Assembly: GCF_000346465.2 (NCBI RefSeq)
Contig: NC_034012.1
Location: 19,582,377-19,646,376 of the forward strand
Reading direction: 5' to 3'
Origin: Prunus persica
Lineage: Eukaryota; Streptophyta; Magnoliopsida; Rosales; Rosaceae
DNA: 64,000 nt
In this document: positions 31,868 through 43,279 of the stretch, one piece after another
Numbering within the stretch: position 1 is the first letter of the stretch
Layout of the letters: every line of letters begins with the position of its first letter
Notes under the pieces: model-generated
The model's input: the letters and a program-made list of their open reading frames with translations, nothing else
What the model was told of the DNA's origin: nothing
Database searches by the model: none
Made by a program: the position numbers and the translations under genes

Positions 31868-33040
31868 ATGGATCTCTCTCAGAATCAAATTAGAGGAACA
31901 ATTGGAAATTTGAGATCGGAGTTTCCACCTAAGCTAAATGTGAGTTGGAACCAATTGGTGGGTCCAATCCCTTCAACTCCATTAGAAGCTACTTTTTTAG
32001 ATCTCTCCCATAATAAATTTTCAGTGGCAGCAGCTCCTTTTTTGGGCACAACCAAGGATAGTAATTTAGCTTTTCTTGATTTCTCAAGCAACCACATATT
32101 CGGATAACTTCCGGATTGCTGGATCCATTTTAAAAAATTAGTCTTTCTTGATTTGAGCAATAACTCTTTATCTGGAAAAATTCCTACCACCATGGGGTAC
32201 TTGTTTAGCATTGAGACACTATGACTAAAGAACAATGGATTTGTGGGAGAGTTGCCTTCACAATTCAAGAATTGTAGAAACTTGACACTTATTAATCTTG
32301 CGGAAAATAAATTATCAGGATCAATACCTGAATGGTTTGGGGCATGTCACCCGAATTTGGCTATCCTTATCCTTCAATCTAATCACTTCTATGGAAGCAT
32401 CCCACCACAATTATGTCATCTTGAAAGTATTCAACTTTTGGATTTGTCCATGAACAATATCTCTGGGACTATACCGAAATGTCTCAACAGTTTGACTACT
32501 TTGACTCAAAAAGGAAGTTCAAGTCAAACTATCCAACATTCCTTTATGGGTCATTATGCACAAGTGCCTTTTTATGAGGTTTATGATGATGAAGCATCTT
32601 TAATATGGAAAGGATTGAGAGCTGAATTTAACAGTACACTAGGACTTGTAAAGAGTATTGATCTCTCAAGCAATAAGTTGATTGGGGAGATTCCTAGTGA
32701 AATCACTCATCTTGTTGGTTTGATTTCTTTAAACCTGTTGAGAAACCAATTAATAGGTCAAATACCTTCAAGGATTGGAAATTTATAGGAGTTAGAGTCT
32801 CTTGAATTATCAAGAAACCAGATAAATGGCAGAATTCCAACAAGTCTTTCTCGAATAGCTAGTCTTAGTAAGTTGGACTTGTCAAAAAACAACTTGTTTG
32901 GAAAAATTCCAATAGGCACTACTCCAAAGCTTTGACTATGCTTATGGTGGAAATCCTTTGCTTTGTGGGGCACTACTCCGAAGGACATGCTCTGAGGAGG
33001 AAAAGGTCCAGGACAACCTGTGTTGGTGAACCAAGACGGC
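31868..33040 (+). pseudogene. LRR receptor-like protein pseudogene, C-terminal portion
   Basis: Third large LRR receptor-like relic. It reads LNVSWNQLVGPIP, LAFLDFSSNHIFG, then past a TAA (32104-32106) LVFLDLSNNSLSGKIP, then past a TGA (32221-32223) the longest frame 32243-32788 (LILQSNHFYGSIPPQLC, the DDEASLIWKG island, SIDLSSNKLIGEIP). A TAG (32786-32788) and a 2-bp loss near 32930 break it again, and the cap GGNPLLCG follows in another frame to about 33030. The lesions are few and simple, so the gene was lost relatively recently. A membrane helix after the cap is not evident. Confidence 0.85.
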
Positions 33041-33550
33041 CAGCGATCGGTCGCTTTTCCCGAAGCCTTTGTCCTTCAGGTGAGCCATTTATTTCCAACA
33101 TAGGCAAATACAAATACCAGAGAAAACACAGTTAGAAGACGACCCAACGAACCGTTGGTGGCATCGTCAAATTCCTCACTAGTTCCAAACTAATGATGGG
33201 GTGGACAAGGTAACCCATCCTTATTAAGAATGGGACCTGAAGACAGTAGCCAATTTTGAACGGGTTAGAGGGACTTTAATGATGATTTCAAATACCTCTT
33301 TACACTAGCCAATTTTGAATCATGGTATATATATAAACAAAAAAAGAAAACAAAAGGAGAGAAAAATATTAAATTAAACCTGAAGACAGTCCAATGATTC
33401 AAATGAGAATTGTAAAGTTGGGGTGCCGGAATAGAAAACACAAGTATATAAAACACTTAAGTATTTAATAGTTACATGTCTAAAGCTAAATGTATTTCTA
33501 ATTTATTCATGTCTAATTTATTTTAGAGGGAATTTTAACTTAAATTATAA
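33041..33550. other. intergenic stretch without recognisable content
   Basis: No gene or clear repeat, except that the phrases CCAATTTTGAA and CCTGAAGACAGT each occur twice (about 33235-33265, 33305-33320 and 33380-33390). Confidence 0.4.
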
Positions 33551-33823
33551 TGTAACATCCTGACCCAAAAATTAAATTATTAGTTAATTAAATTAATTTC
33601 AATTATGAAATTCCAATTTTTCCCCCAAGGGTAGGAGTAATTTGGTCACTTTTTAATCGGGATGGATTTCGGGAAAATGATTAGCACTATTGTGTAGATC
33701 GTGCCGAGATGAGTTCGTAGACACGTAGTGAGCTGAAATCGGAGTTGTAATGAAGAAGTTACAATAAAAAAAAAAGCATAGTGGCAAAACTATAATTTTT
33801 TCAAACAGGGTTTTTAAAAACAA

Positions 33824-33865
<42 letters not shown>

Positions 33866-35302
33866 CGCAAACAAACCCCCCTCCCCCTTTAACAATCGAC
33901 CTGATTTTTGCAGCACTGCAGCCACGTCGGGCCACCATTGGCCATGGGACCGGAACTAAAGTGACCAGCTCTGCTCCCTCTTCTAGCCCCACCCCTTCTC
34001 CACCGCGATCCGCTGCCCAGGTCGCCGAAAAAACAAGAAATACGGCCGGTTTTTACGTGAGTTTTCCATCACTCGTTTCAGACATTTCTGGCCACCAAAT
34101 TTTGCGATCTAGGTATGCTTTTTCATTATCACAATGTGTTGTAGTTGCTGGTTAGGTCATTTAGGATCGATTTCTGCGTTTTGGTTGTTGATTTAGTGAT
34201 TAAAGTTTTGGCCGGTTTTGGCTCGTGATTCTAGCCATCTCCGGCCACTTTTTGTTGTTGGTCCAAGAACAAAAGTTGCTCCACTCAATGTCCTGATTAT
34301 GTACGTATAAGTCTTGACCGGCGGTTTGGAGATTTTTCGATCACTAGAATCACTTTGGTCACAGCGCGTGGGCACTGCTTTGGTGTCCCTCTTGTTTCTA
34401 AAATAATCACCATCGTCCCGAACACGACAGTATACTCGGATTTGAATTTGGTTATCGTTTGAATGTCGATCGGATATCGCATATTAGGTATTATCTGAGT
34501 TCAATATGTTCGGACCATTGGATCGACTCCAATTTACTATATGTTGATCTAGGCATCCCTAGGATCATGTAGGAATTCGCGGATCGTGAATCAAACCCTG
34601 GATGTTCCAATTCAATGACTTAAAGTTTGCGTTTAATGATAACCATCCGATCATGTGATAACGAGCAATCCAACTGTTCGATCCGGATCAAACTTGCAGG
34701 ATGTGTATCCTAAACCTTGTGGAACCCATAGGAACTTTCGGATTGTAAATCAGAGGTCGTGGGCCCTGTGGGCCCGGTTGACCCAATTTCGAAAATTTGA
34801 CCGCCCGGTTGATCAAGTGTCTTCCGAGGCTATCCCATCATCTGAAATACATGGTTGGATCTTAGGGACGTCTCGTTCCTCGTGCCTATAATTGAAACTG
34901 GGGAAACCAGGATTTTAATTTAAAGTTCCCATTTGAAGCATTTTATATTATTCTCGTACTAGTATTTTGAAATAGGTACTCTGACCACACGTACGCAGAG
35001 CGAGACCCTCTCAGGGTCAGGCAGCGTGAGACTATTTGTGAGTGGACTTTGTTTTTCAAATGATATGCATTATTTTATGACGGGAAAACTATGCATAATG
35101 ATTTATTGGTTTATTGAGTTTCTTATATAATTAATTGTTGGAACTTGATATTTACGTAAAGTAATTGCATTATATTTGGGTTTTGGCATATTTGAATATC
35201 TTGATATTATATATATGGATTTTGAGAATTTCTATCTATGCTTGGCTATGTGTAGGGCACGTGGGGTGTTGAAAAGAGATTATGGAAGGAAAGTGGGTTA
35301 TA
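33551..35302 (+). mobile_element. Gypsy-like LTR fragment (TGTAACATCCTGACCC start)
   Basis: TGTAACATCCTGACCC at 33551 is the type of 5' end seen on LTRs of many plant Gypsy elements. The following 1.7 kb is non-coding and includes a (CT)n run at 33827-33862 and a region near 34985-35045 (CGCAGAGCGAGACC) resembling the promoter-proximal part of such LTRs. No primer-binding site or pol sequence follows; it is cut where LTR copy D begins. Assignment rests on the start motif and general character. Confidence 0.5.
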
Positions 35303-35861
35303 GTTATCTATCTCCTTCCTTTACCAAACCTTGCCATGAAATAGGGGAGGAAAGAAGGAGAGGTGATAACCAAAGATAGGAAATCCCCATTGAAGCAGCT
35401 GCGGGAAAAGCCTTTAGAATTCCCAAAAATCTTGTCTTGGTGTGTTTGGACAGAGGAAAATTGCATAAAAGAGGATGAATAGAAAGGAGAGAATAAAAAG
35501 GGAAGGGGAGACTTTGCCAAATTGGAGAGAAAAACCATTAGGGTTTCTTGGAATGGAGGAGCTTCCAGCGGCTATAAAAAGGGCCACCTCCTACCCAATA
35601 CACAACACACATCTGGAGAGCAAGCTTTATCTGCCACCTCTGAAACCTCTGTAATTTCGAGCCCCATCCTTCCATCTCTCCCCATTTTCCCTTTTGGTAA
35701 ACTGTTCCAAATCTTGACAGAGTTTTCATTGAGCTACCGGAAACTACTCAACACACCCATTATACCCTCTTTCTCTCTCTCTCTCTCTCTCTCTCTTCAA
35801 CAAACCTTCTTAGAATCTCTTCCCCCTTTCCTTAGAACCTCTGTTTCTTGTAGGAACTCAC

Positions 35862-35895
<34 letters not shown>

Positions 35896-36145
35896 AATGC
35901 TAAACTCATGATTGCTTTGCTCTCATGCGACAAACTTCTCATGCCAAGCTAAGAATCTACATGTAAGCAACTGTTAGTTTTGCTGGTGAAGGTAACCAAG
36001 GTTCTTCCTAAGGCTCAGCTAGCCTTTCGAAGCATTCTCGAGGCCTAATTCTTGAACTCAGACCCAGGGGCAATTTTCTCTCATTTGGTTCTTTACGGCA
36101 GCCCAGACCCGCAGTAGCTGCCTGAACGAAAAAGCCCCTACATAA
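35303..36145 (+). mobile_element. LTR copy D, right part
   Basis: Matches copy A from about 12136 to its end (CTATCTCCTTCCTTTACCAA through GCCCCTACATAAGC). It has the TATA-like GCTATAAAAAGG near 35570 and expanded CT runs (35772-35795, 35864-35893). It begins almost exactly where copy B (19338-20061) stops in the alignment, suggesting B and D are two halves of one LTR separated by 15.2 kb. Confidence 0.8.
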
Positions 36146-36713
36146 GCTAAACAAACGAACGCGCAAGAGGTGAAACTACACATAATGACTAGTTTCTTGT
36201 TGAATTTGATATGACTTAATAACCAAATAGACATAGCTATTTCATAAAGGATAACAACATATAAGTGATAGCACACAAAAGTTTTTCGAGTTTTTCCGTA
36301 TGATTTTTCAATTTTGAACAAATTTTAACCTTTCAAATTGTTAGATATCTTTTAAATTGTCAATGATTTTTCAAAAATTTCCAAAAAACATTTCAAAATA
36401 TGTACCGAAATATTCCTAAAATTCAGAGTTTTCTGAATTAGAATGGATGTTGAAATTTTGAAATTTTTGGGAATGGAATTGGAAAAGAATTTATTCCAAA
36501 ATTTTTGGAATGAAATTGGAATCCCTTAATTCTGATTCGATCAGCCCAAAAATCTGCCCTAATTGGATTAATAAGGATCCAGATTTTAGAAATGTACCAC
36601 CTCTTTTATATTAGTTAAATCTAGCTAAAGAAAAATATTTTTAAAAATTTGGTGCCTAAAATTGTTGATGTTAAATTATAAATTGGGAATTTGGAGTAAA
36701 ATGTAATTGACAT

Positions 36714-36746
<33 letters not shown>

Positions 36747-37021
36747 AGATTCATTATCTGATTTTTCTTTTAATTTTTATTTTTATAATATGAAAAAGTG
36801 TGAATTTACCATATTATCCTCATTTAATTAATAATTTTAATTCTTAATGTTTGGATTAACCAAGGGCATTTTCTGGTATTTTGAATGCTTTACCATTCTT
36901 TGCCTTTTGCTTTATATATATAGATTTAGCTTTTTTGCTATACTTATATTTTTCTTGGAAAAAGGTATTCAAATTTGGAACATCTTCTAACATTAGAAAG
37001 CAAAGTACCACTTCCTTAAGA
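36146..37021. other. unit 2 flank, Gnk2 copy missing
   Basis: Non-coding sequence matching 13628-14180 (unit 1) down to the (AT)n run at 36721-36747. It then jumps past the expected Gnk2 gene to about 80 bp matching 17515-17605. So unit 2 seems to have lost its Gnk2 copy and flank between these points. The minus-strand LINE begins at about 37022. Confidence 0.6.
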
Positions 37022-37199
37022 AATTTTTTTATTTTTTATTTGGTCAATACGAAGCTTTCATTACCAAACATGGAGAGGGCTAGAACCACATACATCTGGG
37101 GACGGAGCATCCATCAGATCAGTACAAGGAAACAGAACTACTTAAGAACAAAACAATCACAATATCTTCAAAAGGATTGTGAATCGCAGAAAACATTGT

Positions 37200-38084
37200 G
37201 ACCTATGAGGGGCCAGGAAGGCCATCCGTCGTAAGAATACCGACCAGAGAGGGAGGTGGTTGTGTAACCCAACAAAGTGTTTTCACCCTCGAATTGGCTA
37301 AAGCTGCAGCTGCATGGGCTGCTTCGTTTGTGACACGAGGCTTCCAACTCCAATGAACAGAAGAGAAGATATGGGCACGACGTCTAATTTCCTTTAGTGT
37401 GTGGAAAATTTTCCATGGCACCTTGTGATTTTTCTTGCAAACACTGTCTATAATATCTCTAGAATCAGTGTCCTGAGCCAAACGTAGTCCAATAAGGACA
37501 GCTTCCGCTTCTGCCTCCCCAGGGGAGGATCAGATCAGAAAGGTAGCTCCACCTGCAACAAAGTGGCCCATGTGGTCCCGAATAATCACTCACGTGCCAA
37601 CCCTCAAGGAAATTTTCTTCCAAGCCCCATCCACATTCACTTTGAAATGACCAACCTCCAGGGGTCTCTAACAGTGGGGAATCCCCACATGATCAATAAA
37701 GTTTCTCTGATTACAGGGTGCAAGTTCCGCAATGACGAAGGAAATCTATCGGAGAACCAAGATGGGGTTGGGGATACCACCATGAAATTGGACATAGCAT
37801 CGCTCCTTCCATATCTCGCAACAGATTACCGCGATAGAGTTCAACAGGTTCAGTCTGATATATTTGTCTCTCGATGTATTGTTCATGATATTAGTCAGCC
37901 AGCTATCCAGAGTAGTAATAAGCTGAGGACTAGGACGACATCCCAAGTGGGATCCGAACCAAACACCTTGGGTCCAAGGGCAAAGAAGCAAAGCATGTTC
38001 TATAGTTTCCTCAAACTTCCCACACAGGCTATAGATATGATCACAGGTGAGGTGCCTTTTCCAGAAGTTCCATTTAGTTGCCAA
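37200..38084 (-). pseudogene. LINE 3' coding part: zf-RVT end and RNase H-like region
   Basis: Continuation of the LINE ORF2 beyond the copia insertion. The frame 38084-37746 carries the zf-RVT signature (WNFWKRHLTCDHIYSLCGK, TIEHALLLCPW, VWFG). The RNase H-like part at 37481-37203 reads WKPRVTNEAAHAAAALAN, close to the family's C-terminal phrase (EANRVADALA-type). Stops lie between the pieces. The insertion site is in the zf-RVT coding part, so the frame before the insertion resumes at 43267-43806. Confidence 0.75.
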
Positions 38085-38510
38085 TGTTAGAATTTGGTAT
38101 TTAGCTTGCCAAAAAACTCAGAGAGAGTGAGAATGTTTCAGTTTATTTTTCTCATATATTGCATCAGAGCCAAAAACACACTATATGTATGACATAAGTT
38201 GCCAAAGAAACAGATCCTAAAAACTAGGACACAAGGACTCATCTCCAGCCATTCAAGGTCATTGGAGGCTATGATTCTTACACCTAGGCTAGAAATTGTT
38301 ACAGCAGAAAGGACTAAGACAGCTAAGAATGACAGCTGTGGAGTTTCTCAAAATAGTAAGAAAACTAGCCGTTGGACATATCTTATAACAGCTATTACTA
38401 TAAGAGGAAAGTTCTTCAGCTCCTTCGATTCTTCATCCTCTTCACTGTCAATCTGCAGCATTAACATCTGCAGCTTGATTCAAGACTAGTATGCAGCTTA
38501 ACTCTCAACA
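38085..38510 (-). repeat. 3' LTR of the minus-strand copia element
   Basis: 426 bp, next to target duplication copy GCCAA (38080-38084). The terminal bases TG...CA are present. Aligned with 42854-43279 it shows eight substitutions and no indel. Confidence 0.95.
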
Positions 38511-41500
38511 GCCTCTCCTAAGCTGCTTACTGGTTTAACTCCAAGCTTCAACCTCAAATAATTGAATCGATCTTTGGGCAGAGATTTTGTAAAAATATCT
38601 GCCAACTGTTCTTCACTTCTGCAAAATCTTATGTCAATCACCCCTTCTTGTAAAGCTTCCCTTATGAAATGATACCTTCGGTTTATGTGCCTTGTTTTCT
38701 GATGGAAAACAGGGTTTTTGACCATTGATATTGCTGACATGTTGTCACAAAACAATGGTGTTGCATCAGGTTGCATTTCACCAAAATCATCCAACACAAA
38801 CCTTAGTCAGATAGCTTGAGCAATTGCCTCAGCTGCTGAGACGTATTCTGCTTCTGCAGTTGACAATGCAACTGTGTTTTGCTTGACTGAAGCCCATGAA
38901 AAAACTCCACTACCAAAACTGAATGCATATCCAGATGTGCTTCTACTGTCATCTTCACTGCCAGCCCAATCAGAGTCACAAAAACCAATCAGAACAGCAT
39001 TCTTGTCCCTTGTAAATTCAATGCCATAGCTGAGAGTGCCTTGAATGTATCTGAGAACCCTTTTTGCAATTCCCATGTGCTTCTTTGTGGGGCTATGCAT
39101 GAATCTTGATAACAAACTGGCTGCAAACATTATATCAGGCCTGGTTGCAGTCAGATACAACAGGCAACAATTTTTCTAAACAAACCTTCATCAACCAACT
39201 GACTTCCATCAACTTTCTTTAGTTTCTCACCAGTGGGTAGAGGAATTGTTACTGACTTACAATCCTCGAGACCAAACTTCACAAGCAAGGACTTTGCATA
39301 CTTGCTTTGATGAATAAACACCCCATTTTCAGTTTGTACAACTCCCATTCCCAAGAAATGATGTAGGAGTCCTAAATCAGTCATTTCATACTTCTGCATC
39401 ATGTCCCCTTTAAACTCACTGAGCAAAGCATTACTGTTTCCAGTATAAACTATATCACCAACATATATAGAGACAATGATCAGTTTTCCTTCTTCATCAG
39501 TTCTGGTATATAAAGTGGGCTCACTGGTGCTTCTTTTAAAATTGCAGCTAGTTAGATAGGTGTCAATTTCACTATACCAGGCTCTGGGAGCCTGCTTCAA
39601 ACCATAGAGAGCCTTCTTCAATTTATAGACCTTATGACTTGCTGTTTTCACTTCAAACCCCTCTGGTTGCTCAGTATAAACCTCCTCCTCAAGTGCTCCA
39701 TTCAAGAAGGCTGACTTAACATCTAATTGGAACAACTTCCAACCCTTTTGTGCTGCAAGTGCAATCAAATTTCTAATTGTATCTAACCTTGCCACCGGGG
39801 CAAAGGTTTCATTATAATCAATACCAGGTTTCTGAGCATACCCTTTAGCTACAAGCCTAGCCTTGTGTTTTTGAACTGTACCATCAAGATTCAGCTTGTT
39901 TTGAACACCTATTTGACTCCTATGACTGGTTTATCTGTAGGCCTTTCCACTAGCTCCCAAGTTCCATTCTTTTCAATAGTTTCAATCTCAGCATCCATTG
40001 CTTCCTTCCATGCTTTGTCTTCAACAACTTCATAATAAGTTTCAGGTTCAATAATGGTCATGTGACATCTTGCATAAATGTCCTCCAAACTTTTCAGCTT
40101 TACTGGTGTATTGCTTGGAGTTGACCCTTGACTGGTACCACTGCCATTGCTTTCAGAGACATGTTCATCATCTGAGATTAATTGATTCAGATTTGGTGAA
40201 GCAATGCTGTGAGTTTCATGAGAGGTTTCTTCTGTTTCAGTTATCTCAGAACTTCCATTTTCAAAGATGAGAGGCACATGGACAGTTTCATCTTGCTTGC
40301 TTTCCCAATTCCAGGATTTGTTCTCATAAAAAACAACACTTCTAAAGAGTATGATCTTCTCAGTTTCAAGATTATAGATCCTGTAACCCTTCTCACAGCT
40401 GCCATAACCCATAAAAATTCCTTTGCTTGCTTTGTCATCAAACTTCTGTCTAAGGTTTGATGGAATGTGACTGTAACAGATACTTCCAAACACTCTCAGG
40501 TGTTTTACACCTGGTTTTCTTCCTGTGAAAGCTTCAAATGGAGTTTTGTCTGTAACTGAAGTGGTATAGCACCTGTTTTGCAGATACACAGCAATACCAA
40601 TTGCTTCAGCTCAGAACTTTACAGGAATTTTCTTCTCAGTCATCATTGATCTTGCCATTCCACAAATGGTTCTGTTTCTTCTTTCAGCAATCCCATTTTG
40701 CTGAGGTGAGTAGGCAATAGTCAATTGCCTCTCCATGCCAAGATCACTGCAATACTCAAGGAATTCATGTGAAGTGTATTCTCCACCTCTGTCACTTCTT
40801 AGTTTCTTTAAATTGAATCCACTTTGTAGCTCAACAAAAGCTTTGAACTTTTTGAACACACTTATCACACTTGACTTGTTTCTGAGAAAATATACCGAAC
40901 ACATTCTTGAATAGTCATCAATGAATGTGATGAAGTATTTATTTCCTCCAATGGACTCATTTTGCATTGGACCACATACATCCGTGTGTATCAACTCAAG
41001 TGGATTCTTAGCTCTCCAAGGCTTCTCATTCTCAAATGGTTCTCTGTGGCTTTTACCATACACACGGCCTTCACATACTCCTTCTTTTTCTGAGAAATCA
41101 GGTAAGCCTAACACCATTTGTGTTTGCTGCATTTTTTTCATGCTTGCTAAATTCAAATGCCCCAATCTTTTATGCCAAATCCATGGATCTTCTTGTACTG
41201 CTGCTTTCATTCCCATTGAGCAGATAGATTCCATAGACAATGGAAAGCATCTATTTCCAGCCATTGCTACTTTGGCAATAACATTGTCAAGACTGCTGTC
41301 ATCACATATTAATGCATAGTTTCCTCCAAATAGAATGTAGTACCCATGCTCCATCATTTGTCCTATACTCAACAAATTCTCATCTAGACCAGGGACTAAC
41401 AGTACCTCATTTATATATCTTCTCCCTTTTCTTGTCTCAACTACAAGTGTCCCTTTTCCTATGGCTTGAACAAGATCACCAGTTCCCATTTTCACTTTGC

Positions 41501-42724
41501 AGGTCACTGATCTATCAAGATTGATCAACAAGGACTCTTGAGAGGTCATGTGGTTGCTGCAAGCACTGTCAACAAACCACACAGACTTACTTGATGCAAT
41601 TGAACTTGCATGACAAGCATCGAACATTGTTCCTGTGGTTACCTCTTCCTCCTTTGCACAGTTTGCAACTTGTTTGCCATTGTCATAGTCCTTAGTTAAA
41701 TGACCAAACCTATTGCATTTTCCACATCTAGGTTTGCCTTTGTGCCTGCACACACTAAAATGAAACTTCTGACAAACTTGGCACTGTGGTTTCACACCTC
41801 CTTGACTGCTACTTCCTTGCTTGTTTTGTGAATTGAAACTGTTGTTCCAATTCCCTCCAGAGCCATTATTCCAATTTGAGCCATTATTGTTGTTAAAGTT
41901 TCCACCTTGAGACCAATTTGAGCCCTTTTTGTTCTGTCCTTGCCATTTTTTATTTTGCTTTCCCTGAGAACTTTTGTTAGCTCCAGAAGCTTGATTATTT
42001 CCAACTCTAAGACTGCTAAAAGGTTTCTCAGTTCCTGCCAATTTATCCCTTTCATCATGTAGATCCTCTCTCTTATCATAAACTTTGACAGATGCAAGAA
42101 TTTCTTCAACTCTAATAGTGTCAAGGTCTCTGGTTTCTTCAATGATTGACACTATGGATTTGTACCTCCTACTTAGACTCATCAACAATTTTTGAACAAT
42201 CCTTTTCTCTGTTACATCTTCTCCTAGAGATTTCAGGTTGTTTACAGTTTCAAAAAATCGAGCCAAGTAGTCATCCAGAGATTCAACATCATTCATTCTC
42301 AAATATTCAAAATCAGCTCTAATAGCTTGTAATTTCACAGTTCTTACCTTTTTATCTCCTTTGAACTCACTTCTTAGAATTTCCCAAGCACCTTTTGCAG
42401 TCTTTTCATTTCTGATGCGTGGAAAGAGTTCATCTGTTAGTGCTCCTTGAATAAGACTCAAAGCCTTGGCATTTTTGATCTTATCTTCTCTGGAGATAGT
42501 AGGTGCTTCCACTGGAATTTGCTCAGCCTCACTCTCTTCATCTCCAGTGCCTTCAGAGCCTGCTTCCTGCTCAATAATCGGTTGTGGTTGTATTCCAATC
42601 TCCACTGCATCCCATAGATCATATGCTATGAGGACAGTCTCCATTTTTACTGACTAAAAATCATAGTTTGAACCATTGAACTGTGGAGTTCGTAAATCTC
42701 CACCTGCAGAACCTGATCCCACCA
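38511..42724 (-). pseudogene. copia gag-pol polyprotein, inactivated
   Basis: Polyprotein starting MVGSGSAGGDL at 42724. Gag runs to a zinc knuckle (CGKCNRFGHLTKDY, where the final Cys is Tyr). The protease motif reads WFVDSACSNHM. Integrase has HKRLGHLN, CEGR where CEGC is expected, and catalytic phrases LIHTDVCGPM, LRSDRGGEY and QNGIAERRN. RT has DVKSAFLNG and YVGD at about 39470 in place of YVDD, a lost catalytic Asp. RNase H is present ([21 protein letters not shown]), then DIFTKSLP. Four Trp codons have become stops (about 42655, 40610, 39905, 38806), and frameshifts lie near 39900 and 39155. The longest open part is 42644-40611 (677 codons). Non-functional, but each lesion is a small change. 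Confidence 0.93.
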
Positions 42725-42853
42725 TTTTGATGTGAGTCTTAGTGAACCACACAATAAAAGAGCAACCTTTATCCCTTATAGAGATTTCAGGAAAACCCCC
42801 TTTCTCACAGCTCACGCCCCTTCTCTGAAATAAGACCAGGAGCTCTGATACCA

Positions 42854-43279
42854 TGTTAGAATTTGGTATTTAGCTTGCCAAAAAACTCAGAGAGAGTGAG
42901 AATGTTTCAGTCTATTTTTCTCATATATTGCATCAGAGCCAAAAACACACTATATGCATGACATAAGCAGCCAAAGAAACAGATCCTAAAAACTAGGACA
43001 CAAGGACTCATCTCCAGCCATTCAAGGTCATTGGAGGCTATGATTCTTACACCTAGGCTAGAAATCGTTACAGCAGAAAGGACTAAGACAGCTAAGAATG
43101 ACAGCTGTGGAGTTTCTCAAAATAGTAAGAAAACTAGCCGTTGGACATATCCTATAACAGCTATTACTATAAGAGGAAAGTTCTTCAGCTCCTTCGATTC
43201 TTCATCCTCTTCACTGTCAATCTGCAGGATTAACATCTGCAGCTTGATTCAAGACTAGTATGCAACTTAACTCTCAACA
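42854..43279 (-). repeat. 5' LTR of the minus-strand copia element
   Basis: 426 bp, flanked on the right by target duplication copy GCCAA (43280-43284) and on the left by the tRNA-Met-type primer-binding site (TGGTATCAGAG on the minus strand). Confidence 0.95.

Larger units (their letters stand above)
38085..43279 (-). mobile_element. Ty1/copia retrotransposon with 426-bp LTRs and 5-bp target duplication
   Basis: A full-length copia element of 5195 bp on the minus strand, inserted into the LINE. The LTRs are 38085-38510 and 42854-43279, each 426 bp and starting TGTTAG on the plus strand. By eye they differ at 8 positions (about 98% identity), so insertion is recent compared with surrounding repeats. 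The direct repeat GCCAA (38080-38084 and 43280-43284) flanks it. The primer-binding site (reverse of CTCTGATACCA, 42843-42853) touches the right LTR and a purine-rich tract (reverse of CCTCTCCTAAG) touches the left one. Order on the minus strand is gag, protease, integrase, reverse transcriptase, RNase H, the copia order. Confidence 0.96.

Noticed and set aside
33653..33992. Minus-strand ORFs with RERERE tracts
   Set aside because: Translation of the (CT)n microsatellite at 33827-33862.
40070..41524. Plus-strand ORFs inside the copia element
   Set aside because: Antisense shadows of the minus-strand gag-pol.
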